Below the pieces are notes generated by a model, which saw nothing but the letters and a program-made list of their open reading frames with translations, searched no databases and was not told the DNA's origin. From CALAMD01 sp035301345 (lineage in GTDB: Bacteria; Bacillota; Bacilli; Bacillales; Amphibacillaceae), in NCBI GenBank assembly GCA_035301345.1, contig DATGUM010000012.1:1-58880 (forward strand): DNA of 58,880 nucleotides, given 5' to 3'. The position numbers and the translations under genes were made by a program. Shown here piece after piece: positions 9,015-18,969 of this stretch (position 1 is the first letter of the stretch; every line of letters starts with the position of its first letter).

Positions 9015-12000
9015 TCATTTTAATAAAAATTTAGTCTTACTGTACCCTTCCTTCGCTTTCGTCACTTCGAGCACTGCAGGGAACATTTCTTTTAATTCTT
9101 TCACGTGCGATATAACACCAATTGTTCGTCCTAATTTCTGTAAATCAATTAATTTATCGATTGCTTTATGTAATGATTCTTCATCAAGCGATCCGAAGCC
9201 TTCATCAATAAACATCGTATCAATCGTAATATTTCCTTGAAATGATTGAATAACATCAGACATGCCGAGTGCTAAACAAAGTGAAGCATTGAATTTTTCG
9301 CCACCTGACAACGTTTTAACATCTCGATTTCGCCCTGTATATGCATCATAAACGTCAAACGACAATCCACTTTGGCGCCCATGAGATTCTTGACGATTAC
9401 TACGAACAAGTTGATACTGTCCACTCGAAATCATTTGTAAGCGAAGGTTCGCCGCTTGAATGATTTGGTCTAAATACTCCATTTGTAAAAATCGTTCAAA
9501 AGAAATTTTCTTTTCATTATGCCCACGAATAACATTTGTTAAGTCTGTTACGACAGCAAGTTTTCGCTCGTGATTCTTCAGTTGCTCATAAACAATCGTA
9601 GCATCTTCAATACATGATTGTACGTCTTTTAATAGTTGCTGAGAACGATTCAATTGCTGAACGTACTGTTCATACATACTGCGCAAGCGCTCAACCGTAT
9701 CCATTAACAATTTAATATCTTGCTTTTCTTTCCCAGACAATTGTTTACGGAGCGCTACAACTTGCTCGGAGACGACCGCTATTTCCTCTTGATATGCACT
9801 CAGTTCTTTCTTCCAGTTTTCGACCGTATCTTTTGACTGCTTTGCTGACTGATACGCATGTTCAGAAGAAAAATCACTCGCCTCTAATGCTTCTTGCCAA
9901 CGCTTACGCGCCTTATCTTCACGTTCGACAATCGTTACTTGTTGTTTATCTAATCCTTTTTTATTCGTTTCTATTTCGATCAACTGTCGTTCAGCTAACC
10001 GAACATTTTCTTCCGCCTTTTCTAAGGCTTTTTCTAAAGCGTTACTTTCTTCTCTCGCTTCTTCAAGATGAGTATTTAAAACAGACAACTGCTGGTACGC
10101 TTCAGGAATAGCCGTTAAACGATCGTTGTACAATGTTTTTTTCGCTTCATAATCATTTGTTACTGCTTGTAAATGATCTCGCATCTTACTCGTACGTTCT
10201 TCAACAATCTGAATATCTTTATATACTTGCTGACGTCGTTTCTCTGCTTCTCGTGTTTTCTCTCGTAAAACAGCTAAGGCATCAACTTCTTTCTTTAACT
10301 GTTTCCCTTCTTTGACAAACTGCTCATAAAACGCATGAATATCGTCCATTGGGACATGTTCTTCTTTCAATAACTCCGACAATTCTTCAATTCGCGTCAT
10401 CTTTGACTGACGCTCTGTTCGCACATCTATATAAGCTTCTTCTGTTCGCGAAACGACTTTCTTCTGCGCTTCCACATCACTTCTCGTCACATCATCATCT
10501 AAAAAGGCTGCTTTATTCGGATGTTCGACACTCCCACATACTGGGCACGATTCTTCGTCATGTAAATGAGACGCTAACATAGCTGCATGATTGTTCCACA
10601 ACTTGTTCTCCAGCGTATTGAATAACTTTTTTGCCTCATCAAATGCTTTTTTAGCATCTGAAAATTGAGTGTCAATCGCCTGTAACGCATGCGTTTCATT
10701 TATATATGCTTGAACAGACTGACTAATCGCCCGCATATCGTTTAATTTATTATTTTTAGCCGTTTCATCGATTAATCTTTCATTGCTTTCTTCTACTTGT
10801 TTACTTAATTGTTCATAATCTTCTCTTCGCTGCTTGAGCAACGTATCTACGTCTGTTGCTTCTTTTTTTGCATTTTCTAGTTGACGTTCCGCAATTATCC
10901 GCTGCTCTTTCATCGCTTGTAAATTTTTAACGACCGGTACATACGCTTCTAAATCCGTCACACGTTTTGTCGCAAGCTTCCGCTCTTCGTCTTTACCCTT
11001 TTCTATTTCATACGTTTCTTTTGCACGGTTAAAATGTTCTCTCGCAGTCACGCGCTTACTTTCTTCATCTGCAACTAACTTAACAATTCTTTGCAAATCT
11101 TCTTTCGCTTCTTGCGCAACAGATTCAATCGGCGTAATATGACTCGCTCGTTCAGCCTGTTCAATGGCGCGTTCCTTTTCTTTCATTGCAGGCTTCTTTG
11201 TTGATAAACGCTCCAAACGTTCTGATTGATTCGCTAACTCTAAAAATTTATCATTTAAAGCCTTTGCTTCTGACAATTGCGTATGAGCACGTTCATGATC
11301 TTTATTCGCTTTTTCAACAGACTTCTCGTTCAGCGAACATGCTTGCTCATAATGAGACGCCTCATTTCGTAAAGCGTGAATTAATTGATTCGTATGAAAA
11401 TGTTCACGCTGTAACACATCTTGCAACTGTGACTGTTCACGTATAGGTAGCTCTCGCGTACGGTTTTTAATCAAGTCCAGTGAATGATCAACTTTGTCGA
11501 ACGCTTCTTGCAAAGCAATCCTTCGCTTATTTAGTTGTTCACCAATTTGCTTATAATCATCCGTTTTAAAAAGTCTACGTAAAATTTCTTCTTTATTCTC
11601 TGTTTTTGACGTTAATAACTTCCTGAACTCTCCTTGTGGTAACATAACGATTTGCTTAAATTGATCTTGTGTTAAACCGAGTAATTCTTCAACTTTTTCA
11701 TTAATCTCAGAAACGATTTGCCGATCGACACACGGCACTTCATCTTCTCCAATTATTTCAAAAAACTCATTTCGGTCACCTGTTTTTGATTTGTTCCCTC
11801 GTTTTATATGACCAAGTTGTCTTAAAATACGATACGTCCGATCTTTCCACTCAAAAACGAGTTCAACAACAGTATGCGTATCATCATCTGCAAAATCACT
11901 GCGCAAAGAATCAGCATTATCTCTATCTTGACCACTCGCTGAACCGTATAGTGCAAAACAAATACCGTCAAAAATAGTCGTTTTCCCCGAGCCCGTGTCT

Positions 12001-12104
12001 CCTGAAATAACGTATAAATGACGCTCTTGTAACTGCGTAAAATCAATTGTTTCTTTATATTTATATGGACCAAAGGCTGTCATGCTTAATTTAATTGGCT
12101 TCAT
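9015..12104 (-). CDS. sbcC: Exonuclease subunit SbcC (Rad50-like ATPase)
   Basis: A 1029-residue SMC-like ATPase that works with SbcD to open and cut DNA hairpins and processed ends. It begins MKPIKLSMTAFGPY and has the P-loop GDTGSGKTTIFDGICFALYG near residue 40. A very long coiled coil follows, interrupted by the zinc hook CPVCGSVEHP near residue 520. The C-terminal half-site has the signature LSGGEKFNASLCLALGMSD and Walker B TMFIDEGFGSLDEESL. Length matches B. subtilis SbcC. It starts 19 bases after sbcD on the same strand, after GAGGTGAAG. Confidence 0.96.
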   Translation of the reverse strand: MKPIKLSMTAFGPYKYKETIDFTQLQERHLYVISGDTGSGKTTIFDGICFALYGSASGQDRDNADSLRSDFADDDTHTVVELVFEWKDRTYRILRQLGHIKRGNKSKTGDRNEFFEIIGEDEVPCVDRQIVSEINEKVEELLGLTQDQFKQIVMLPQGEFRKLLTSKTENKEEILRRLFKTDDYKQIGEQLNKRRIALQEAFDKVDHSLDLIKNRTRELPIREQSQLQDVLQREHFHTNQLIHALRNEASHYEQACSLNEKSVEKANKDHERAHTQLSEAKALNDKFLELANQSERLERLSTKKPAMKEKERAIEQAERASHITPIESVAQEAKEDLQRIVKLVADEESKRVTAREHFNRAKETYEIEKGKDEERKLATKRVTDLEAYVPVVKNLQAMKEQRIIAERQLENAKKEATDVDTLLKQRREDYEQLSKQVEESNERLIDETAKNNKLNDMRAISQSVQAYINETHALQAIDTQFSDAKKAFDEAKKLFNTLENKLWNNHAAMLASHLHDEESCPVCGSVEHPNKAAFLDDDVTRSDVEAQKKVVSRTEEAYIDVRTERQSKMTRIEELSELLKEEHVPMDDIHAFYEQFVKEGKQLKKEVDALAVLREKTREAEKRRQQVYKDIQIVEERTSKMRDHLQAVTNDYEAKKTLYNDRLTAIPEAYQQLSVLNTHLEEAREESNALEKALEKAEENVRLAERQLIEIETNKKGLDKQQVTIVEREDKARKRWQEALEASDFSSEHAYQSAKQSKDTVENWKKELSAYQEEIAVVSEQVVALRKQLSGKEKQDIKLLMDTVERLRSMYEQYVQQLNRSQQLLKDVQSCIEDATIVYEQLKNHERKLAVVTDLTNVIRGHNEKKISFERFLQMEYLDQIIQAANLRLQMISSGQYQLVRSNRQESHGRQSGLSFDVYDAYTGRNRDVKTLSGGEKFNASLCLALGMSDVIQSFQGNITIDTMFIDEGFGSLDEESLHKAIDKLIDLQKLGRTIGVISHVKELKEMFPAVLEVTKAKEGYSKTKFLLK

Positions 12105-12123
12105 TTCACTTCACCTCGCTTGC

Positions 12124-13281
12124 CTAAGATTCTGTTCTTTCCCGCTCAGATTCATCAAGCGTCTCCTTGAAAATTTGCTCTACTTCTTCAGACGGTTCTT
12201 CACCTTTTATTTCTTTATAAAACGCTTGAAACAGTTGAAAGTCATTGAGTTCAGAACGCTCTTGATGAGACGTTTCCCTGTTTTCCTGATCTAACTGCTG
12301 CACTGACTTTTTCATCACGTGCATCGCGTTCGGATAAGTCGTTCGCACTTTTTCCATCGGTGAAATAATCGGCTCTTTATTCAGCAACTGCACGAACACA
12401 TAGTCTTCATTGACGTCATGTGATTGAATGTCTTCAATCGTTCCTTCAACTGTTCGAATATCACGCATCGGCGTTAATAACCGCTTCTCAACAGTCACAT
12501 TCCCTGCTTTATCCAACTTAACAATATTAAAACCTTTTTTATGATGTTCTTCTGATAAGGAATATTTTAATAACGAGCCTGAATAACGAATCGTTTCATC
12601 TAACACGTAATGCCCACGATGTAAATGGCCTAACGCCGTATAATCAAACGACTTAAAATGATGCGCATTCACATACTCCGCGCCACCAATCGAAAGTGGC
12701 CGTTCTGAATCACTTTCATTTTCTTCGGGCTCTCCGTACGGCGTCGCAAATAAATGCCCGACAAATACGTGCCGTGCTTGCTCATCTTTTTCATCATTAA
12801 TTTTTTGAATAATAGCTTTCGTTGCATCGTCATGCGTTTTAATCGTATCGTCTTCCAAAACATGACGAACGGTACTCGGATCAGCATACGGTATGAGATG
12901 GAAATGAACGTCTCCGTAATCATCATTTAAAACGACGGGTGATAAGTCTTGCTGCATCCGACCGACCAAATGCAATCCTTTTCCTTTTAAAATGGAGCTA
13001 GCAAAGTCAATTCTTCCTGGACTATCGTGATTACCTGCTACCGCTAAAATCGGTACATTTAAATCAACAATGATTCGTTTAAATACGTCATCTAATAAAT
13101 GAACCGCTTCTGTTGGTGGCACTGCCCGGTCATAAATATCACCTGCAACAACGACCGCATCAGGCTGCTCATCGATAATTGCTTGAATAAACTGCTCAAG
13201 CACGTACGATTGATCATCTGTCATATGTATCCCTTGAACAATCTTTCCTAAATGCCAATCTGCCGTATGAAAAAATTTCAT
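12124..13281 (-). CDS. sbcD: Exonuclease subunit SbcD (Mre11-like nuclease)
   Basis: A 385-residue calcineurin-like metallophosphoesterase. Metal-binding motifs appear in order: HTADWHLGK at the N-terminus, VVAGDIYDRAVPP, VAGNHDSPGR, VGHLFA and ALGHLHRGHY. A C-terminal capping region follows. It forms the Mre11-Rad50-like complex with the adjacent SbcC. It is the first gene of the minus-strand sbcDC pair, divergent from the membrane protein gene at 13468. Confidence 0.96.
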   Translation of the reverse strand: MKFFHTADWHLGKIVQGIHMTDDQSYVLEQFIQAIIDEQPDAVVVAGDIYDRAVPPTEAVHLLDDVFKRIIVDLNVPILAVAGNHDSPGRIDFASSILKGKGLHLVGRMQQDLSPVVLNDDYGDVHFHLIPYADPSTVRHVLEDDTIKTHDDATKAIIQKINDEKDEQARHVFVGHLFATPYGEPEENESDSERPLSIGGAEYVNAHHFKSFDYTALGHLHRGHYVLDETIRYSGSLLKYSLSEEHHKKGFNIVKLDKAGNVTVEKRLLTPMRDIRTVEGTIEDIQSHDVNEDYVFVQLLNKEPIISPMEKVRTTYPNAMHVMKKSVQQLDQENRETSHQERSELNDFQLFQAFYKEIKGEEPSEEVEQIFKETLDESERERTES

Positions 13282-13467
13282 TGTCTATACAAGCCCCTTT
13301 TCGTTCAATCAATTACTAACATATTATATCACACGAACCATCATCATTCTCATGATACGAATGTTAAAAACTATTATGAAAAGCCTAATCTTTCAGTCTT
13401 TTCAAATCGATATTCATTTATAACGTCGTTTTCATGAGAAAGTGCTATGATAGATTCAGGTGATTAT

Positions 13468-13935
13468 ATGAATCGATGGTTTTACATAAACGGTATACTT
13501 CTTATAGCTGTTAGTTGGGTTTTCTTTACTGGCTCATTACACAAATCAATTGCTTTTGGCTATATTGGCTTTTTATTTTTTCTTATAAACTGGACGAGAC
13601 ACGCGATGTTTTCAACGATTCGTTCAAATATTCCGCGAAAGAAAAAAATCGCCTTCGCACAATTTTCTAAACGATTTTTACCGTTTCATAAATGGACAGG
13701 TACATTAACACTCGTTTTTATACTTATTCACGGGCTCTACATGTTTGATCGATTCACGTTCCAGTTAACAAATGGAAAAATGCTTTCAGGACTTATTGCT
13801 GCGCTCACCTTGACAGCAGTCGTCACATTCGGATGGCTCAGGCTATACTGGCCGTCAACACGCAAACGATTTACACATCTTTATTTAGCAATGGCTCTAT
13901 TCTTTTTACTTAGCATACACATTTTCTTATTTTAA
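13468..13935 (+). CDS. Four-helix membrane protein, possible haem-binding (ferric-reductase-like)
   Basis: A 155-residue integral-membrane protein with about four hydrophobic helices. Two helices carry histidines in positions typical of haem-b ligation: PFHKWTGTLTLVFILIHGLYMF (paired His) and HLYLAMALFFLLSIHIFLF (paired His). This resembles the ferric-reductase-like transmembrane fold (YedZ-like). ATG 13468 is preceded by AGGTGATT. It is upstream of and co-oriented with the multicopper oxidase, so an oxidoreductive membrane role is plausible but unproven. Confidence 0.65.
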   Translation: MNRWFYINGILLIAVSWVFFTGSLHKSIAFGYIGFLFFLINWTRHAMFSTIRSNIPRKKKIAFAQFSKRFLPFHKWTGTLTLVFILIHGLYMFDRFTFQLTNGKMLSGLIAALTLTAVVTFGWLRLYWPSTRKRFTHLYLAMALFFLLSIHIFLF

Positions 13936-14043
13936 AAAATACTTTACGGCACACTACCCTTTCCGTTGTCGAATCGAATCTGTTCCATATATAATAGATG
14001 TGGAATAATTAAAAAGGATATAAGAGATTGGAGAATCATATAG

Positions 14044-15519
14044 ATGAAAAAGTGGATAGCAATCATCGTTGCAATCATTGTACTCGGAGGTGCTGGTTAT
14101 TATCTCGCCAACACATTCATTATAAAAGATGAAAAAGAAACAAAATCACTCGACGTCGCAGCACTCGTCGAATCAAAACCATTACCGATCCCGCCACTAT
14201 TAGAAGACTTAGATCCGTCACCAGATTCATCTGAATATCATATTACTGCCCAACACGGTGAACATGAAATTATCGACGGCGTCATGTCGGAAACTTTAGG
14301 TTATAACGGTGACTTTCTCGGCCCTGCAATTCGCGTCAGAGAAGGTAATAAAGTAAAAATGGTCGTTGATAACGAATTAAATGAAGCGACGACGCTGCAC
14401 TGGCATGGATTGCGCGTCATCGGAGATTATGATGGTGGTCCGTATCAAATCATTGATCCAGAAGAAACGTGGGAACCTGAATTTACAATTGAACAACCAG
14501 CTGCAACACTTTGGTTTCACCCCCATTATATGGAGCGAACGGCAAAGCAAATTTACGAAGGATTAGCTGGATTATTACTTATTGAAGATGAAATAACCGA
14601 TCAATTAGATATTCCGAAAGATTATGGTGAAAATGACTTCCCATTAATCGTTCAAGATAAACGAATGGATGCTGAAGGTAGCATCAGATATAACCCGAGT
14701 TTAACAGACATTATGCGTGGATTTATCGGAAATGCCTTTTTCGTTAACGGAGCAATCTCACCTTACTTAGACGTTCCACAAGGTGTCGTCCGCTTCCGAG
14801 TCGTCAATGCATCCAACGGGAGAACGTATCATTTATCACTTGATAATGACGAAGAATTTTATCAAATTGCAAGTGATGGTGGCTTGCTAGAAGATGCAGT
14901 ACCAATGACTGGACTGCGCATTAGTCCAGGTGAGCGAGCAGAAATATTAGTCGACTTCTCTACATTTGAGCCTGGTGAGAAAATAACACTCATTAATGAA
15001 GACTCTAAAGTTGAAAACTCAGGATCAGATACAGAACCAGACGCCGACATTATGGAGTTTGTCGTAACAGATGAACAGTCACCCGTTACGAAGATAGCTA
15101 AACAACTCACTTCTATCGAACGAGAAATTGAAGAAGACGCTGTAAAAACGAGAGAATTCGTGATGGCTGGAGTTGGTGACCGCTTAACGATTAATGACGA
15201 AGTAATGGATATGGACCGAATTGATGAAGAAGTTAACTTTAACGATACGGAAATTTGGGAAGTCTCAAATAAACGAACCGGCATTAACGGTGGTATGGCA
15301 CACCCATTCCATGCACACGGCGTTCAATTCCAAGTTCTTGATCGTGACGGCGAAGAACCACCTGCAAACGAAACAGGCTGGAAAGATACCGTCCTTATTC
15401 AACCAGGCGAAAACGTACGATTAATCGCTACATTTAAACATAAAGGAATATTCATGTATCATTGCCATATTTTAGAACACGAAGATGCAGGCATGATGGG
15501 ACAATACGAAGTAAAATAA
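14044..15519 (+). CDS. Membrane-anchored multicopper oxidase
   Basis: A 491-residue cupredoxin-repeat oxidase coupling one-electron substrate oxidation to reduction of O2 to water. An N-terminal hydrophobic helix (about residues 4-24) anchors or exports it. Copper ligands are HWHG (about 119-121), WFHPH (about 157), HPFHAHG (about 420) and YHCHILEHEDAGMM (about 472), giving intact type 1, 2 and 3 copper sites. The plan matches laccase/CueO/SufI-like bacterial enzymes. The substrate is unknown; copper or manganese oxidation or metal homeostasis are candidates. It lies 108 bases after the haem-type membrane gene and ends at a strong terminator. Confidence 0.92.
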   Translation: MKKWIAIIVAIIVLGGAGYYLANTFIIKDEKETKSLDVAALVESKPLPIPPLLEDLDPSPDSSEYHITAQHGEHEIIDGVMSETLGYNGDFLGPAIRVREGNKVKMVVDNELNEATTLHWHGLRVIGDYDGGPYQIIDPEETWEPEFTIEQPAATLWFHPHYMERTAKQIYEGLAGLLLIEDEITDQLDIPKDYGENDFPLIVQDKRMDAEGSIRYNPSLTDIMRGFIGNAFFVNGAISPYLDVPQGVVRFRVVNASNGRTYHLSLDNDEEFYQIASDGGLLEDAVPMTGLRISPGERAEILVDFSTFEPGEKITLINEDSKVENSGSDTEPDADIMEFVVTDEQSPVTKIAKQLTSIEREIEEDAVKTREFVMAGVGDRLTINDEVMDMDRIDEEVNFNDTEIWEVSNKRTGINGGMAHPFHAHGVQFQVLDRDGEEPPANETGWKDTVLIQPGENVRLIATFKHKGIFMYHCHILEHEDAGMMGQYEVK

Positions 15520-15526
15520 AGATAAA

Positions 15527-15568
15527 TGGACTTTTAATCACAAACACGTGGTTAAAGTCCATTTTTGC
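15527..15568 (+). terminator. Terminator after the multicopper oxidase
   Basis: ATGGACTTT and AAAGTCCAT pair, extended by AATCAC/GTGGTT, followed by TTTTGCTTTT. Confidence 0.85.
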
Positions 15569-15639
15569 TTTTATTCTCGCAAATTCGCTTCACATTTCAA
15601 CCATTTTTGCCGATATATAACAAAAGAGGAGGAAACGTT

Positions 15640-16182
15640 ATGAAAATAAGTAATAACACGCAACCACATATATGGCAACAACACGATCAAGTTAAACAGA
15701 AAAGTGAACAAGTAGAAACACGAAAAGAAACGAATGAAGCGGCTATTTATGAAAAGTCATCCGAAGTAGAGCAAACACACGTTTATAATAAAGCGACCAT
15801 TCAGCAATTGAAAAAAGAAGCTGACCAAACACATCAACAACTAAGACAAATGGTTGAAAACTTATTAAAACAACAAGGAAAAACATTTCAAGATATTTCT
15901 GATGATGACATCATCAAAGTTGACGAACAGACACGCGCCGAAGCAAATGAAGCCATCTCTCCAAGTGGTCCATTAGGCGTTGAAGCGACGAGCGATCGAA
16001 TTATAGCATTTGCACGAGCTATTTCTGGTGGAGATCTCTATAAAATTGACACATTAAAAGGTGCAATTATCGAAGGCTTTAAACAAGCAGAAAAAATACT
16101 CGGTGAACTTCCAGACATCTCACAACAAACGTACGATGCTGTAATGGAAAAACTCGATGCTTGGGAAAATGAAGGTAAATAA
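15640..16182 (+). CDS. Conserved hypothetical protein, coiled N-terminus plus helical C-terminal domain
   Basis: A 180-residue soluble protein with no signal peptide. The first 100 residues are Gln/Glu/Lys-rich and likely coiled. The last 80 residues form a compact domain with GVEATSDRIIAFARAISGGD, GAIIEGFKQAEKILGELP and SQQTYDAVMEKLDAWE. I associate similar C-terminal domains with motile bacteria, but no function is established. ATG 15640 has an excellent GAGGAGG. It is flanked by terminators on both sides, so it is monocistronic. Confidence 0.7.
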   Translation: MKISNNTQPHIWQQHDQVKQKSEQVETRKETNEAAIYEKSSEVEQTHVYNKATIQQLKKEADQTHQQLRQMVENLLKQQGKTFQDISDDDIIKVDEQTRAEANEAISPSGPLGVEATSDRIIAFARAISGGDLYKIDTLKGAIIEGFKQAEKILGELPDISQQTYDAVMEKLDAWENEGK

Positions 16183-16184
16183 AC

Positions 16185-16211
16185 AGGTGCACATACGTGC
16201 ATCTTTTTTTG
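16185..16211 (+). terminator. Terminator after the hypothetical gene
   Basis: A short stem, AGGTGCAC/GTGCATCT, with loop ATAC, followed by a run of seven T. Confidence 0.8.
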
Positions 16212-16298
16212 TTCAATTTATTTGAAATCAGCTACCCATCATGGTATAAGTGTACAAGTAGAAAAATACTTTTGAACGGTTAAGTAGGAGGATATCAC

Positions 16299-17279
16299 GT
16301 GGAACATACTGAAAACTTTTGGCACAATTTACCACGGCCATTTTTCATTTTAGCACCAATGGAAGATGTTACAGACGTCGTTTTTCGCCACGTCATCAGC
16401 GAAGCCGGACGACCAGACGTCTTTTTCACAGAATTTACAAATACAGAAAGCTATTGCCATCCGAATGGCAAAGAAAGTGTCCGTGGGCGACTTACTTTTA
16501 CTGAAGATGAACAACCAATTGTCGCACATATTTGGGGAGACAAACCGAAGTACTTTGAACAGATGAGTCACGGGATGAAAGAGCTCGGCTTTAAAGGAAT
16601 TGACCTTAATATGGGGTGCCCCGCACATAACGTCGCAACAAAAGGTAAAGGATGCGGCCTGATTAACCATCCTGAACTTGCTGCTGAAATTATTCAAGCA
16701 GCTAAAGCAGGGGGACTACCTGTTAGCGTAAAAACAAGGCTCGGCTATGTTTCTGTTGATGAATGGCGTGATTGGCTCACACATATTTTAAAACAAGATA
16801 TCGTCAACTTATCAATCCACTTACGAACGAAAGTTGAAATGAGTAAAGTTGATGCACACTGGGAACTTATTCCTGAAATTAAAGCATTACGCGATGAAAT
16901 TGCACCGAACACACTGCTTACGATTAACGGTGATATTCCCGATAGAAAAACAGGTGAAGAACTTGTAGAAAAGTATGGTGTCGATGGCGTCATGATCGGT
17001 AGAGGCGTCTTTAAAAACCCTTACGCATTTGCAAAAGAAGTACGTAAATATGGTCCGGATGAATTGCTTAGCTTATTATTATTGCAATTAGATTTACACG
17101 ATAAGTACAACACAGAATTAGAACCGCGATTATTCAAACCACTTAGACGTTTCTTTAAAATATACGTCCGTGATTTTAGAGGCGCAAGCGAGTTACGTCA
17201 TGAACTTATGCAAACGAACTCAACAGATGAAGTCCGGGCACTCGTACAGCCTTTTTTAAGTCAAACCGTTAAATCATAA
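16299..17279 (+). CDS. dus: tRNA-dihydrouridine synthase
   Basis: A 326-residue FMN-dependent enzyme that reduces uridine to dihydrouridine in tRNA D-loops. The TIM barrel begins PFFILAPMEDVTDVVFR (FMN phosphate region). It continues with DLNMGCPAHNVATKGKGCGL, containing the catalytic Cys region, then VSVKTRLGY, a histidine in LSIHLRTK, and the FMN-binding end ITINGDIPD...GVDGVMIGRGVFKNP. It starts at GTG 16299 after TAGGAGG. It belongs to the divergent Dus group rather than being a close DusB copy; which uridine it modifies is not determinable. Confidence 0.9.
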   Translation: MEHTENFWHNLPRPFFILAPMEDVTDVVFRHVISEAGRPDVFFTEFTNTESYCHPNGKESVRGRLTFTEDEQPIVAHIWGDKPKYFEQMSHGMKELGFKGIDLNMGCPAHNVATKGKGCGLINHPELAAEIIQAAKAGGLPVSVKTRLGYVSVDEWRDWLTHILKQDIVNLSIHLRTKVEMSKVDAHWELIPEIKALRDEIAPNTLLTINGDIPDRKTGEELVEKYGVDGVMIGRGVFKNPYAFAKEVRKYGPDELLSLLLLQLDLHDKYNTELEPRLFKPLRRFFKIYVRDFRGASELRHELMQTNSTDEVRALVQPFLSQTVKS

Positions 17280-17433
17280 GCAATTTATATACGATTTGTG
17301 AACATTTTAATTAAAGTCATTATTATTATTAAAGTTCCCGTTATATATTCTTAACAAAATTGAAATATATGGTATGATATTAAAAAGCATTATTCTATAA
17401 CTATCACATACGATGAGTTAATTATAGACATTG

Positions 17434-17495
17434 CTCCTTAAATACCTTCGATGCTTATAGTGGAGGTAGTTAAGGAGTTATTTATTTGTTTTTTC
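17434..17495 (+). terminator. Long leader hairpin before the SLH-MBL gene (terminator or attenuator)
   Basis: CTCCTTAAATACCTTC pairs almost fully with GGAGGTAGTTAAGGAG around an 11-base loop, then TTATTTATTTGTTTTTTC. It lies 30 bases before the ribosome site of the next gene and 155 bases after dus. It could end dus transcription or act as an attenuator in the leader of the SLH-MBL gene. I recognise no known riboswitch aptamer upstream. Confidence 0.6.
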
Positions 17496-17524
17496 ATCAT
17501 TAGCATAGGAGGTGAGTACTAGAA

Positions 17525-18898
17525 GTGAAGCAAAACTATTTTCTCGCTATTTTATTTACATTTATTATTTCGTTATTTATAACAGTACCTACAGTCAGTG
17601 CTTTTCCTGACTTACCATCATGGGCGAAAAATGAAGTGATGTATTTACATGAACAAGGTGTTGTTGAAGGTTTACCAGACGGCACATTTGGTTCAGGAGA
17701 TTCTATTTCCCGTGCAGATGCTGCACTTATGTTATACCGCGCAAAGCAACTACCAGAGCCACCGAGTAATCAATCAACGTTTCCAGACGTTGAAAAATCG
17801 GCTTATTACGCACCTGCTGTAGAAGCAGCTGTCGAAGCAGGCTTCATTATCGGTTATCCAAACGGCACATTCGGTCCAAAAGATACACTTACACGTGAAC
17901 AGATGGCAAGGATTGTCGCCGATGCATTCGGTTTAACAGGAACTGCGAATCCATCATTTAACGACGCCAATAAAAGTTGGGCAAAACGACAAATAGATTT
18001 ACTCGCATACAAAGGCGTTGCTGCAGGTACAACAAACGGAAAGTTTGAACCATTAAAAGATATTAGCCGTGCCGAATTTTCTGTTATGTTAACACGTGCA
18101 ATGGAGGATTCTTACAAACTTGAATCACTTGAGCAACTTAACGTTTACTCACTTGACGTTGGTCAATCAGACGCGACGCTTATTCAAACACCTGCAGGAG
18201 CAAACATACTTATTGATGCAGGGCTCAGTGAATATGGCGACAAAATTATTACATTTTTGCAAGAGAAGAATGTAGAAAAATTAGATCTCGTCATAGCGAC
18301 ACATCCACACTGGGATCATATCGGAGGCATGCCAAAAGTATTCCGTGCATTTCCTGTAGACAAAGTGTTAGATAGCGGACGAAGTCATACGACTGCTACA
18401 TATGGACGTTATTTAGACGCACTTGAAGAACAAGGAATCAACGTTGAAATACCTAATATCGGCCAAACATTCTCATTTGATAGCAACATTACTGCAACAA
18501 TATTACATACAAATGCTGATGCAGAAGATATTAATGACTCATCAATCATTACACGTATTGTGTACAATGACGTCAGCTTTATATTCCCAGGTGACGCTCA
18601 CGAGAAATCAGAACTTGAAACAATTGGCCGTGATTTTGATTTAAAATCAACCTTTTTAAAAGCAGGACACCATGGCTCATACACGAGTAGTTCACAGCCA
18701 TTTCTAGATGCCGTCATGCCAGAAGTAACACTCTTATCATACGGTAAAGATAACGAATATGGCCATCCACATGGATCTGTTGTTAAGCGACTGAAAGCCA
18801 TAGGTACAATGATGTTCTCAACCGTCCAATCAGGCGACATTGAAATATCTACGAACGGAAAAGGCTATCATATAGCTGCTGAACCATTTGAACCATAA
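17525..18898 (+). CDS. Surface-anchored metallo-beta-lactamase fold protein with three SLH domains
   Basis: A 457-residue exported protein. The signal peptide ends around TVSA (residue 25). Three S-layer homology domains follow (about residues 28-70, 85-130, 143-190), with motifs GLPDGTFGSGDSISRADAALML and GYPNGTFGPKDTLTREQMARI; these bind secondary cell-wall polymer. The rest (about 205-457) is a metallo-beta-lactamase domain of the ComEC/Rec2 C-terminal type, with YSLDVGQSDATLI, ATHPHWDHIGGMP, FPGDAHEKSE, KAGHHGSYTSSS and YGHPH. Metal ligands appear intact, so a phosphodiesterase or nuclease on the cell surface is likely. GTG start after AGGAGG. The gene is bracketed by hairpins. Confidence 0.9.
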   Translation: MKQNYFLAILFTFIISLFITVPTVSAFPDLPSWAKNEVMYLHEQGVVEGLPDGTFGSGDSISRADAALMLYRAKQLPEPPSNQSTFPDVEKSAYYAPAVEAAVEAGFIIGYPNGTFGPKDTLTREQMARIVADAFGLTGTANPSFNDANKSWAKRQIDLLAYKGVAAGTTNGKFEPLKDISRAEFSVMLTRAMEDSYKLESLEQLNVYSLDVGQSDATLIQTPAGANILIDAGLSEYGDKIITFLQEKNVEKLDLVIATHPHWDHIGGMPKVFRAFPVDKVLDSGRSHTTATYGRYLDALEEQGINVEIPNIGQTFSFDSNITATILHTNADAEDINDSSIITRIVYNDVSFIFPGDAHEKSELETIGRDFDLKSTFLKAGHHGSYTSSSQPFLDAVMPEVTLLSYGKDNEYGHPHGSVVKRLKAIGTMMFSTVQSGDIEISTNGKGYHIAAEPFEP

Positions 18899-18901
18899 AG
18901 T

Positions 18902-18950
18902 GAAGTCTCTCTTCGCTACGTGAATATAGTAGCAAGGGAGATTTTTTATT
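18902..18950 (+). terminator. Terminator after the SLH-MBL gene
   Basis: GTCTCTCTT-GCTAC pairs with GTAGC-AAGGGAGAT, followed by TTTTTTATTT. Confidence 0.85.
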
Positions 18951-18969
18951 TGAGATATTGTCTTACGCC

